Source: Oligoflexia bacterium (GTDB lineage Bacteria; Bdellovibrionota; Bdellovibrionia; JABDDW01). From it: a DNA stretch of 54,330 nt. Below are positions 10,880-18,487 of this stretch, in pieces. The notes beneath the pieces were generated by a model that saw only the letters and a list, made by a program, of their open reading frames with translations, was not told the DNA's origin and did no database searches. The position numbers and the translations under genes are program-made. The stretch lies in the NCBI GenBank assembly GCA_034439615.1, contig JAWXAT010000046.1:1-54330 (forward strand), written 5' to 3'. Position 1 is the first letter of the stretch, and each line of letters starts with the position of its first letter.

Positions 10880-11164
10880 ATGGCAGAAAAGAAAATAAAA
10901 CTGGATTACTCCGGTTCAAAAGGATGGCTGATTTTTTGGGTCATCGTTTTCTTTCCTGTAGCGTTAGTACTCTTGGTGACGGGTGCTCGCTTTGACCTCG
11001 AAGGACACACATATTTTATTCGCTACGAAGGTTCAAAAAACTGGTTATGTTTTTGGACCATCGCATTTTTTCCAATCGTGTTCATGCTGCTTCTTCTCAA
11101 CGGAGTAACATTGATCGTCGATAATAATAGTTTGTCCACGGGTTCCCATCGTCTAGAGGCCTAG
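10880..11164 (+). CDS. Small membrane protein with duplicated YxGSKxWLxFW unit, between two tRNAs
   Basis: The 94-residue frame contains two copies of one unit of about 37 residues: DYSGSKGWLIFWVIVFFPVALVL and RYEGSKNWLCFWTIAFFPIVFML, each a short polar lead followed by a transmembrane helix. I do not recognise the family. The ATG at 10880 has AAAGG just upstream; the ATG at 10862 does not. The stop codon and last eight codons lie inside the tRNA-Glu gene, so the C terminus is read from tRNA sequence, either by chance or because an ancestral stop was replaced when DNA integrated here. The gene is probably transcribed with both tRNAs. Confidence 0.6.
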   Translation: MAEKKIKLDYSGSKGWLIFWVIVFFPVALVLLVTGARFDLEGHTYFIRYEGSKNWLCFWTIAFFPIVFMLLLLNGVTLIVDNNSLSTGSHRLEA

Positions 11165-11217
11165 GACACTACCCTTTCACGGTAGATACCGGGGTTCGAA
11201 TCCCCGTGGGAACGCCA
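11142..11217 (+). tRNA. tRNA-Glu (TTC)
   Basis: The acceptor GTTCCCA pairs perfectly with TGGGAAC, followed by G and an encoded CCA. The anticodon loop CTTTCAC gives TTC. The T arm is CCGGGG-TTCGAAT-CCCCG. The accessory island begins immediately after it, and tRNA-Glu-like fragments lie downstream. Confidence 0.97.
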
Positions 11218-11225
11218 ATTTATTT

Positions 11226-11265
11226 GGGCACTTTTGATCATTAAAATCCTAAGTGCCCGATTTTT
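11226..11265 (+). terminator. Terminator of the tRNA-Lys / tRNA-Glu unit
   Basis: GGGCACTT and AAGTGCCC form a perfect 8-bp stem around a 17-base loop, followed by GATTTTTC. It lies nine bases after tRNA-Glu on the same strand. Confidence 0.72.
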
Positions 11266-11404
11266 CACAACGAGTTTTCAATCACTTAGTTCACATTCTC
11301 CGGCTTCTTCATTACTCGAAATGTCGCCACATTACTCTCGTTGGCTATTTCACGGCTACGATTTGGCTACACTTCGAAAAAGAACAAAATTTGGCGAAAA
11401 ACTG

Positions 11405-11548
11405 CGTCTAGAGAGCCTAGCCACATGAAACATTTAGCTTTTCGATGTGACGTCTAGAGTGGGCCTAGATTGTGCGATTCCCAGAAGTAAATATGTGTCT
11501 AGAGGTCTACGACACCACTTCACTTCAGAAAAACACGGGGTTCGAATT
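11405..11548 (+). repeat. Three decayed tRNA-Glu-like fragments
   Basis: The D-arm string of the intact tRNA (CGTCTAGAGGCCTAG) recurs in altered form at 11405-11420 (one inserted base), 11451-11468 (two or three inserted bases) and 11495-11516 (TGTCTAGAGGTCTACGACACC). The third copy is followed at 11536-11548 by CGGGGTTCGAATT, matching the T arm, so it looks like a whole decayed tRNA-Glu. The gap 11218-11640 holds no gene besides these and the terminator. Successive integrations at tRNA-Glu could leave such scars; this is inference. Confidence 0.6.
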
Positions 11549-11640
11549 GCAGAAAATGTTTTGCAAGTTTTGTTAGAGGAATTGTAACCAAACTAAATTG
11601 TTCATTGAGCGCTTTAATAACATCAAAAGGAGCGACTAAA

Positions 11641-11979
11641 ATGAGCAAGCGTTCAAACATTAAGAAGATTACGAGGCAATCCAAAATTATGAGATTTATG
11701 CGTTTATCCCGAAGTGTTTCACAAGAGCGAGCGGCCCTTATGATTGGGTGTTCAGAATCCGCAATCGGTCATTACGAGACAGGAAGAATGGACATCTCTG
11801 AACTTCGATTGAAACAATTTTTAAAGACTTACCGATACGGTAAGGACGATTTTGATGAGTATATGAATGGTCGTCCCATACCGATTAGCCTCAAAGATGA
11901 ATGCGTCGGTTTATTAAATAAACTGGACGAAACGAAACTTAAGGCTGTTCACTCAGTCTTACTAGGATTCACCGCATGA
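11641..11979 (+). CDS. XRE-type helix-turn-helix regulator
   Basis: The 112-residue protein has one helix-turn-helix of the Cro/C1 type at about residues 15-65: LSRSVSQERAALMIGCSESAIGHYETGRMDI, with the usual YETGR turn after the recognition helix. The C-terminal 45 residues are helical and unassigned. The start ATG 11641 has AGGAG 8 bases upstream; the longer frame from 11605 does not. No toxin gene is adjacent on its own strand, although a toxin-antitoxin pair follows 69 bp downstream. It could be an orphan antitoxin or an island regulator. Confidence 0.85.
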   Translation: MSKRSNIKKITRQSKIMRFMRLSRSVSQERAALMIGCSESAIGHYETGRMDISELRLKQFLKTYRYGKDDFDEYMNGRPIPISLKDECVGLLNKLDETKLKAVHSVLLGFTA

Positions 11980-12018
11980 GAAACCAATTAGAGGCATTGA
12001 AAAATAACTTGACTAAAC

Positions 12019-12034
12019 CTGTCGTTTTTGACAG
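12019..12034 (+). promoter_or_regulatory. Candidate operator before the toxin-antitoxin pair
   Basis: CTGTC and GACAG form an inverted repeat with a six-base spacer, 15 bases before the toxin start. Toxin-antitoxin operons are usually repressed at such a site by the antitoxin. The short arms make this weak evidence. Confidence 0.35.
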
Positions 12035-12048
12035 TATAGAGGTTAGAC

Positions 12049-12366
12049 ATGAGGAAACTTGAGGTCTATATAACTAAAAACGGAAGGGAACCTTTTACCG
12101 AATGGTTTGAGCATCAGGATAAGGTTACTAGAGGTAGAATTATTTCCTATCTTGAAAGAGTATCACTTGGCGCGGCAAAGAAAAATATCAAGCCCCTCGG
12201 AAATGGCGTTTTTGAAGTTAAGATTGATTACGGTCCCGGTTACCGAGTGTATTTTGGATTAGTAGGAAAAGTGATCGTTTTACTTTTACTTGGCGGTCAC
12301 AAAGGGAGCCAAAACCGAGACATCGAGCAGGCTAAAATGTACTGGAGGGAATATGAATCGAAGTAG
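12049..12366 (+). CDS. RelE/HigB-type toxin (Gp49-like, addiction module killer)
   Basis: The 105-residue protein has the fold pattern of the phage-Gp49-like HigB group: VYITKNGREPFTEWFEHQDKVTRGRI at the N terminus, then GNGVFEVKIDYGPGYRVYFGLVGKVIVLLLLGGHKGSQNRDIEQAKMYWREY. The central YGPGYRVYF and the GGHKGSQ..DI.QA segment are strongly typical. Members are ribosome-dependent or free mRNA interferases. The toxin comes first and overlaps the antitoxin start by 14 bp, the gene order usual for this subgroup and the reverse of RelBE. Confidence 0.9.
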   Translation: MRKLEVYITKNGREPFTEWFEHQDKVTRGRIISYLERVSLGAAKKNIKPLGNGVFEVKIDYGPGYRVYFGLVGKVIVLLLLGGHKGSQNRDIEQAKMYWREYESK

Positions 12367-12649
12367 ATCTTTTGATCCTGATATCAGCAAAGCACTTCTT
12401 GATCCAGAGACGGCCCAATCTTTCCTTTTAGGCTTAATGGAAGGCGAAGAAGGACTGAATTTAGAAAAAGCATTGAAGCATACCATTTCTAAAATGGGAG
12501 TAAAAGAGTTTGCGAAATTTGCAAAAGTTGATGCTGACAATGTGGTTCATTTCTTAAAGGGACGACGCAAACCAAAGCCAGAGACCCTAGACACTTATTT
12601 AAAACCATTTAGGTTAAAATCAAAACTTGTTGCCGAGAAAGCCTCTTAA
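12353..12649 (+). CDS. HTH antitoxin of the Gp49-like toxin (HigA-like)
   Basis: The 98-residue protein begins at ATG 12353, with GGAGGG inside the toxin's 3' end as its ribosome site. It has an N-terminal linker (FDPDISKALLDPETAQSFL) and a C-terminal helix-turn-helix: ISKMGVKEFAKFAKVDADNVVHFLKGRRKPKPETLDTYLK. This is the arrangement of addiction-module antidote proteins that pair with Gp49-like killers. It should neutralise the upstream toxin and repress the operon. The bases just after the stop are rearranged surface-protein sequence on the other strand. Confidence 0.87.
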   Translation: MNRSRSFDPDISKALLDPETAQSFLLGLMEGEEGLNLEKALKHTISKMGVKEFAKFAKVDADNVVHFLKGRRKPKPETLDTYLKPFRLKSKLVAEKAS

Positions 12650-12654
12650 GGAAG

Positions 12655-12842
12655 AGCGACCCGAAGGCCGAAGAGGCTATACCAACATTGCCATTTCCTA
12701 AAATCGTCATTTTGGTTGTAGGTGCATTATCTGTGGTATTTGTTGCTCCCTGCGCGGTTGCAGTTTGAAATTGTATGCTCGATGACCCTGTACCGGTCGC
12801 AGTACTTGCCGCGATTTTGACCTCTGCCTGTGATAATCAAAC
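12655..12842 (-). pseudogene. Inverted fragment of a repeat-rich surface (tail-fibre-like) protein
   Basis: Read on the minus strand, this stretch encodes VKIAASTATGTGSSSIQF, then QTATAQGATNTTDNAP, then TTKMTILGNGNVGIASSAF. This is the signature of the long surface proteins common in Bdellovibrio relatives, where KMTI..NGNVGIG units recur. It has no start, stops upstream at about 12842, and runs into the antitoxin gene's 3' end. The truncated gene at 13204, on the opposite strand, encodes the N-terminal part of the same kind of protein, so this may be its displaced continuation. Confidence 0.6.
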
Positions 12843-13101
12843 TCTTCAAAAACTTGTCGCAAATCGAGACCCTGCAAATCAAAATCCAGTTAATACACCA
12901 ACCCCAAACCCCACTCCTACGCCTTTGGCCGGAGTTCCAGGGTATGCGATTTCTTCAGGCGGCGATGGTGGTATTCTACAAGGATCAACAGTTAAAATAC
13001 GGGCTCGTATTGGGAAATGGGAGTCTTCAGTTGTGGGCACAAGCACTACATCAAAGCAAATCAGAACGGGATTTTCACGAGTCAGAAATGACGAAAATTA
13101 G
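12775..13101 (+). pseudogene. Fragment of a proline-rich lipoprotein gene
   Basis: From about 12812 the frame reads LTSACDNQTLQKLVANRDP, a lipobox-like start with cysteine, then a Thr-Pro linker (NTPTPNPTPTPLAG) and GYAISSGGDGGILQGSTVKI. The N-terminal half of the signal peptide is missing because the preceding bases belong to the inverted surface-protein fragment, and the 3' end has low-quality coding sense. I read it as a lipoprotein remnant fused by rearrangement. The gap 13102-13203 holds only the sigma-28-like promoter. Confidence 0.45.
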
Positions 13102-13152
13102 ATCCTGTTAACATACTGATACCTTTAGATAATTTTAAACAACTAATTGCTT

Positions 13153-13179
13153 TAAGTCTTTTGGCTAGGATGCCGATAA
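13153..13179 (+). promoter_or_regulatory. Sigma-28 (FliA) type promoter
   Basis: TAAG at 13153, a 15-base spacer and a perfect GCCGATAA at 13172-13179 match the flagellar sigma-28 consensus TAAA-N15-GCCGATAA with one mismatch. The expected start is near 13187, about 17 bases before the ATG of the surface-protein gene. GCCGATAA also occurs at 26227 but without a good -35. Confidence 0.65.
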
Positions 13180-13203
13180 ATAACATAGCTAGAGGTGTTA
13201 ATT

Positions 13204-14028
13204 ATGTACGTATTCTCAAAACCCGGATTCCTACGCTGTCTCATAGTCTTGGGACTATTGTTCCATTCTCAGTACTCATTTGCCCTCGAAGAATCGCCGC
13301 AAACTTTTACTTTTGAAGGACGAGCTTATCAAACCGATGGTACGTCACCACTTTTAGACACAGTTGATTTCAAATTCGAAATTTTAAATAACGCCGGTGA
13401 CTGCGTACTTTATCAAGAAGCGCAACTCGCTCAAGACCTAATCACGAGTAAAGGCGTATTCGCGATAAATGTAGGTTCCCCAGTTGGTAACGCAAAAAGA
13501 ACCGCCGGTGGATCAGCGGATTCACTTCTTACGATGGCTCAAATATTTCAAAATAGATCAGCTGTTAGTGTGCCAGTTGGCATTTGTGCAGCGGGAACTT
13601 TTACTCCAGCCTCGGGTGAGCAAAGAAAATTGAGAGTCACAATTACACCTGCAAGTACCGGAGTACCCGAAGTTATTGCACTTAATTTTCCAGTAAATAG
13701 TGTTCCGCAAGCTCTAGTTGCTGAAACACTTCAAGGAATTGGTCCTGATGGTTTTGTAAAAATAGATACTCCGAGCAACTTAACTCAAGCAAATATTTTA
13801 ACCCTCGTAAATGGCGGTGACATCGCGGCCGCAAGACATCATCACAACACCGAAAACGACCTTCGTTATGCGAAACTTAGCTCTGCATCCAACCAAAATT
13901 TTGGAACTGGAAGTGTGTACACAGCAGGCCGCATCGGTATCGGAATGTCATCCGCACCTACGACAGATCTTATGTTTGGTGGAAACTCAACGAGACAAAT
14001 CTTAGTCGATAGCCCGAATATTTCATAA
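13204..14028 (+). pseudogene. Truncated exported surface (tail-fibre-like) protein
   Basis: The 274-residue product has a signal peptide (about residues 8-27, ending HSQYSFA). Next come a domain beginning QTFTFEGRAYQTDGTSPLLDTVDFKFEI, common at the head of Bdellovibrio surface fibres, an ARHHHNTENDLRYAK segment, and the start of the repeat region (GSVYTAGRIGIGMSSAPTTDLMFGGNSTRQILVDSP). Full-length relatives continue for hundreds of residues and often end in a chaperone domain. Here the frame stops just where the IS-associated sequence begins. The start ATG 13204 has AGAGG upstream and a sigma-28-like promoter before that. Confidence 0.7.
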
Positions 14029-14061
14029 AGAATTAAAAAGTAGCTAGCCTTTTTTAAAAAA

Positions 14062-15612
14062 GAACCCAGATTGTAATTACTTACAAAACAACATGGGAAA
14101 AAGGCAGCTATGGCAAACTGTAATCAAGAATCGTTCGAATTTCCAGCATTAAAAACAAGTAAAACAACGCGCAAAATCGAGGTCAATTTTTCCGGTGGCG
14201 AGGTCACCAGTGACGGCGGAGTTATGCTGCTGCGAGAAATCGATCGAAAGCTCGGTTTGACACGAGATCTTGCAAAACATCTCAATGACCCACGCAATCC
14301 ATTTTTGATTGAGCACACAAGCCTCGAGATGCTGCGCCAAAGAGTTTATGGTTTGTGTCTTGGTTACGAAGATTTGAACGACCAACAAACTTTGCGAAAT
14401 GATACAGCCATTCAAACAGCAATCGAGAAAGAGTCTCAACTTGCGTCGCCACCAACGTTGTGTCGATTTGAAAACCGTGGTGACCGAAGTACAGCGATCG
14501 CATTCCATGAAGTCTTGATTGAGAAGTTTATTGGGTCATTCCAATCAGCTCCGACAGAGTTGGTTCTAGATTTTGATGCGACCGATGACATTGTTCATGG
14601 CAATCAAGTGGGCAAACATTTTCACGGATATTATGAAAATTACTGTTTTTGCCCTTGTATGTTTTTTGCGGGGATCAGCTTTTAGTGAGTTATCTTCGTC
14701 CGTCAAATATTGATGGCGCGAAACATTCGTGGGCAGTTGCTGCTTTACTGGTGAAGCGTTTGCGAAAAGAGTGGCCGGAAGTAAAAATTATTTTTCGTGG
14801 TGATAGTGGCTTTTGCAGGCACCGAATGCTCACATGGTTTGAGAAAAACAAAGTTGATTACATCATTGGTTTACCTGGCAACAAGAGGCTTGAAAAAGAA
14901 TGTAAAGACTTGATTATCAAATCAAAGGAAGAATTCGAAAAAACAAAAATAAAACAAAAGCTTTTTTCTGAGACAACCTATGCTGCGAAAACTTGGAGTA
15001 AAGAGCGACGCGTGATTGTGAAAGCTGAGCACACAGAGCTTGGCGCGAACACCAGATATATTGTCACTAATCTCGAGGGCCAAGCTCAGCATCTTTACGA
15101 AAATGTCTACTGCGCTCGTGGAGAAATGGAAAACAGAATTAAAGAGCAGCAACTTGATATGTTCGCAGATCGCACGAGTTGCCATAATTGGTGGCCAAAT
15201 CAATTTAGACTTTTGCTCTCAAGTGTCGCCTATGTGCTTATGGAAACCATTCGACGTCTAGCGCTTAAAACGACAGAACTCGCAGAGGCACAAGTTGGAA
15301 CAATCAGACTAAAGCTTTTAAAAATTGGCGCCGTTGTTATTCGAAATACACGAAGAATAAAATTATTATTCTCAAGCCACTATCCCTATCAGGATCTTTT
15401 CAAAAAAGTAGCTCATCAACTTATAAACACTGCCTGAAAAATAAGTGCTGCCCTCGGCACGAAAAACAATGGGGGTAAGGGGGAAGTGTATCCAAAATCT
15501 GAAAACTGCTGAAAAACTCATCAAAAAATTCCAAACTAAAAAACTATCTGAGCAAAAATCAAATGACGCAAACGTTATGAAATATGCGGGTTAGACCCAA
15601 TTGTAATCTGAT
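14062..15612 (+). mobile_element. IS1380-family insertion sequence
   Basis: The element is defined by its transposase; its ends are approximate. ACCCAGATTGTAAT (14064-14077) and ACCCAATTGTAAT (15595-15607) flank it as a near-identical direct repeat. The second also reads on the reverse strand as CAGATTACAATT, giving an imperfect inverted match to the first. I could not settle which, if either, marks the true termini or target duplication. The left end abuts the truncated surface-protein gene. The 215 bp after the transposase hold no gene. Confidence 0.7.
14110..15437 (+). pseudogene. IS1380-family transposase (DDE group 1), single-base frameshift
   Basis: Two overlapping frames make one transposase of about 440 residues. 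The first (14110-14685) has FSGGEVTSDGGVMLLREIDRKLGL, YGLCLGYEDLNDQQTLRND and the first catalytic aspartate in LVLDFDATDDIVHGNQVG. The second (from about 14650) continues with LYVFCGDQLLVSYLRPSNIDG, the second aspartate in IIFRGDSGFCR, and the glutamate region CARGEMENRIKE. Reading six instead of five T bases at 14646-14650 joins them perfectly as YCFLPLYVFCGD. The break is either a real inactivating deletion or a sequencing error; programmed slippage is less likely because the run is short. Confidence 0.88.
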
Positions 15613-15652
15613 ATTCTTAAACGTTTCTACGGTAACCCCTGGTTGCGGCCTC

Positions 15653-16953
15653 TCAATTGCCCAGAGCTGGTACTTTTTCACGAACCCAACGCTTCCAGTG
15701 CTCGGCCATAATCTTTTCTAAGTGTGCTTTCACTTCAGGAACTTCAGAAAGATTTTTCTCCTTAGACATTTCGGATTGAGAATTAGCAGATGAGCGATTT
15801 TGCCATCGCTTTTCAAGTTCACCTTCAACGGGTTCTATGAGTGTAGCTTTGTAACGCACGCCAATTTTAATTCTAGCCTCAAGTTCTTGTTTAAATTTCT
15901 TCGCTCTTTGTTCGGAGTTTGTTGAAACTTTGAGACTACTCCCGTCGATTTCAATCACTCCAAGGACTGTGCGACTCATACCTTTATGCCGCTTATTCCC
16001 TTTCTTGAGCCAAGAAAACGTAACAGACTTTAATTCACTGCTCGAATCAAAAACGGCATCTCTTAGTAATTCATTTTCGGACTCAGCAAGGCCTAAGCTC
16101 TTGAGCGCATCAAAAACGACTCTTGGCGAATCAATTTCATAAATAAGCTTTTGGGGAACGAGCGGATCGCCGTCAGTATTACAAAGCCGTGGCATCTGTG
16201 GGTTCACAACCATTTCGTAAAATTCTTGGTGCAAATCTATGAGTTCAAAGTCATATTCAGAAAGTACTTCATTGGTGATGGGTTTCTTATGACGCTCAAT
16301 ATGTTGCCGTAAACTTATAACCTGGTTCTTATAAACAGGCGGAATCAGAAACTGTGAACATGCTTCCAAGGTGGTTAGGTTACTAAGAGTAACGGGTTGT
16401 CCAAAAACAATGTCGCCAATTCTGGCAGGCATTGATCCACTTTTTTCCACAACATTGAGTTTTTCGCCGGTGAAAATATTTTTAGCTCAAATCCATGGCC
16501 TGGATTGCAGTTTAGAATTTCAAAAAAACTAAAAGACGAAGCAAAACAGGCTTCTATATATTCGCGCTCCAGAGCGTCAAGATGCCGCCCGTCTTTAGAA
16601 TCCAGCAAGGATCTTGCGGGCGGAACATCTGGCGCAGCTGAATTCAAATTGGAATCTGGTCTGTCAGGCGTCCAATTATAAAAAAACCAAGGCATGAATA
16701 TTTGAATGTGATGGGTGTTTTGATTAAACAACTCGTTTTCGGTCAAATTAAATTCATTCCAAGCTTCATTGATCGCGTCTCTTCCGTAAACTGTCGCGAC
16801 ATGCTTCATGATTTTTATAATCAGCTCGTTGCGCATGGAGTGCTGTCGATGCCAAAAGAGATCTTCAGCTTTTGGCTCGTTGTTCATAAAGCAGCACTTT
16901 TTGAATTTCTTTTCACTTCCACACGGACATGGATCGTTACGTCCTGGTTGCAT
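15653..16953 (-). pseudogene. SEC-C motif protein, single-base frameshift
   Basis: Two minus-strand frames form one gene of about 434 codons. The first begins with the SEC-C zinc motif GRNDPCPCGSEKKFKKCC (residues 4-21), then a helical region and CNPGHGFELK. Adding one A to the A5 run at 16479-16483 continues in the second frame as NIFTGEKLNVVEKSGS, followed by ARIGDIVFGQPVTL, and a long charged C-terminal region ending in WVREKVPALGN. SEC-C motifs bind zinc and occur in SecA and in many uncharacterised proteins, including defence-island ones. Function is unknown. As written the gene is broken, but the damage is one homopolymer base. Confidence 0.72.
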
Positions 16954-17031
16954 ACTAACTCCTAAAAAATGGCAATCATAATGACCAGGACTCCTACCAC
17001 AGATAGGTATCTAAAGTGAAAAAAATGATCT

Positions 17032-17048
17032 TGTCTCAAGTTGAGACA
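17032..17048 (+). promoter_or_regulatory. Perfect palindromic operator candidate
   Basis: TGTCTCAAGTTGAGACA is a perfect palindrome of 8-bp arms around a central G. It sits between the SEC-C gene and the two-gene module, and TTGAGA within it could be a -35 box (with AATACT 16 bases on). A ribbon-helix-helix protein such as the product of the 17485 gene would suit such a site. Confidence 0.45.
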
Positions 17049-17140
17049 CCTAATATATTGAAAATACTTGGGAAAGTTCACCCTCTTAAAAGATCCCTTT
17101 ACAATATACGGTGATTAAAGTATATTAAGGAGTGTAGCAA

Positions 17141-17488
17141 TTGTCTTCTGATGACGATTTTAAGAAGAAATATCTTTTAGCTAAGAACCACTTCGAAAAG
17201 GTTCAGATCTGCATCAGAGAACAGCGTTATAAGATTTGGGTACGGGCTGACAAACCTAACCTCAGCGGTAATGAGTTTGTAAATCCGATTCTGAATTTGC
17301 CAGTGACCTATCCCTGCACCTATCTAAAAAGGAAGTCAGGGGGAGCTGGAGCAAAATTCGTGATTGAGTTCAAATATTCGGTCACGATTTATGGAGCGGT
17401 AACGAAACTGTATTTCAAAGGGTTCTTCGCTGAGGATTGGACCCTAAAACTGGAGATACAGTCTCTCCGTGACAATGAAGAGGTATGA
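17141..17488 (+). CDS. Unknown 115-residue protein, first gene of a coupled pair
   Basis: I do not recognise this protein. It is basic to neutral, has no signal peptide or membrane segment, and appears beta-rich in its second half (FVIEFKYSVTIYGAVTKLYFKGFFAEDWTLKLEIQSL). The start is TTG 17141, with AAGGAG 8 bases upstream; TTTACA and TATATT, 17 bases apart at 17098-17126, form a promoter whose start would fall too close to that ribosome site to be sure. Its stop overlaps the next start as ATGA. Size, coupling and island location fit a toxin whose partner is the downstream zinc-ribbon protein, but this is inference. Confidence 0.65.
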   Translation: MSSDDDFKKKYLLAKNHFEKVQICIREQRYKIWVRADKPNLSGNEFVNPILNLPVTYPCTYLKRKSGGAGAKFVIEFKYSVTIYGAVTKLYFKGFFAEDWTLKLEIQSLRDNEEV

Positions 17489-18075
17489 TTATGGAATTCT
17501 GCGTAGCCTGTGAAACTGACTCGGTGGTTTTTGGTAAGACAAAAATCAAAGTGGGTCGTGAAACATTTAAAACCGAAGCTGAACATTGCAGAAAGTGCAA
17601 GAAGGTCGCTATCAGCCCCAAGCTCCAAAAAGAGATTGATGAATGGGCTTTACAGTTTACCAAGAGCATTGTTGAACTCCAACCCTACTTCACTGAAGGT
17701 ATGGCTGATAAAATCGAATTTTTTTCCAACAAATATAACTTAAGCAAATCCGAATTCATGAAGGTCTGCACGACCTTTTACATCCTAGAAATGACCAAAA
17801 TTAAGAACTTTAAATCTCTCCGTACCGAAGTCCTCGCCGAGGCTAAAAAAAAGTACAAGGGAGAAAGAAAAAAAATATGTGTCCCAATTAAGTATCAACT
17901 TTTCAAAAGGATTGACCTCTATGCCAGAGCTTGGGCGCTAGAATATGAAAGTAACGTGATGGAAGAGGCGGCCCAGTTCTGCGTGACTGTTCTGGATAGT
18001 CACGTTACCAAAATCGAAGAGTCCAAGAAACAAGAGCTGGTTCATTTTGTTGAGAACCACGCTATGGCCTCTTGA
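17485..18075 (+). CDS. Zinc-ribbon plus ribbon-helix-helix-like protein, candidate antitoxin/regulator
   Basis: The 196-residue protein opens with two CxxC pairs (FCVACETDS ... AEHCRKCKKVAIS, about residues 5-43), spaced as in the YgiT/MqsA antitoxin zinc finger, followed by LQKEIDEW. The C-terminal part KKICVPIKYQLFKRIDLYAR then EYESNVMEEAAQFCVTVL has the strand-helix-helix spacing of a ribbon-helix-helix DNA-binding unit, and residues about 85-105 may be a degenerate second copy. MqsA proper has an HTH instead, so the domain combination is unusual. The start overlaps the upstream stop (ATGA); ATG 17491 is an alternative. Confidence 0.68.
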   Translation: MIMEFCVACETDSVVFGKTKIKVGRETFKTEAEHCRKCKKVAISPKLQKEIDEWALQFTKSIVELQPYFTEGMADKIEFFSNKYNLSKSEFMKVCTTFYILEMTKIKNFKSLRTEVLAEAKKKYKGERKKICVPIKYQLFKRIDLYARAWALEYESNVMEEAAQFCVTVLDSHVTKIEESKKQELVHFVENHAMAS

Positions 18076-18123
18076 TTTCCACTTTGCTCAAAAAAAAGGG
18101 CAACCGCAAATTTAAGTGTGGTT

Positions 18124-18306
18124 TTATTTATCAATTTTCCAAAGCTGAGCATTAATACTCGTCAAACTGACCAATCCCGTTTGAATCGAGCGACCCGCTT
18201 TTGCCTGCATATGAATCACAGCTGCCGCCGATATGGCGCCAGTTACAAACAGAACGAAAAGCCTCTTAAATGCATATAAGAATAATTTTATAATTAAGGT
18301 CGTCAT
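18124..18306 (-). CDS. Small exported or membrane-anchored protein
   Basis: This 60-residue frame has a good ribosome site (AAGGAGAG, 6 bases before the ATG at 18306) and one N-terminal hydrophobic segment (about residues 5-30: LFLYAFKRLFVLFVTGAISAAAVIH), then a short polar tail with no recognisable motif. The strong ribosome site and signal-like N terminus argue for a real gene. No relative is recognised. Confidence 0.45.
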   Translation of the reverse strand: MTTLIIKLFLYAFKRLFVLFVTGAISAAAVIHMQAKAGRSIQTGLVSLTSINAQLWKIDK

Positions 18307-18487
18307 TTTCTGCTCTCCTTTTTGACTGAACTAATCCAGCCTTTCTAAGGAACCCTTCCTTTCCCACGGAAGTCCAATCGTTTCTCGAATTCCCAATGAA
18401 TAAGGACCGTGTTTCAGCTGCACTACGATTGAGCCGCCAGTGGGGAACTGAACATATTGTTGAAGTGAATATCCAGATTCAAGACTG

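Noticed and set aside
12009-12040. TTGACT and TATAGA before the toxin gene as a sigma-70 promoter
   Set aside because: The spacer is 20 bases, too long for a standard promoter.
14646-14650. Programmed ribosomal frameshift in the IS1380 transposase
   Set aside because: IS1380 transposases are normally read from a single frame, the T5 run is short, and three other genes in the window show the same kind of one-base loss.
17098-17126. TTTACA-N17-TATATT as the main promoter of the 17141 gene
   Set aside because: The boxes are good, but the predicted start (about 17133) would fall after the AAGGAG ribosome site at 17127-17132, leaving it untranscribed. It is noted only in the gene entry.
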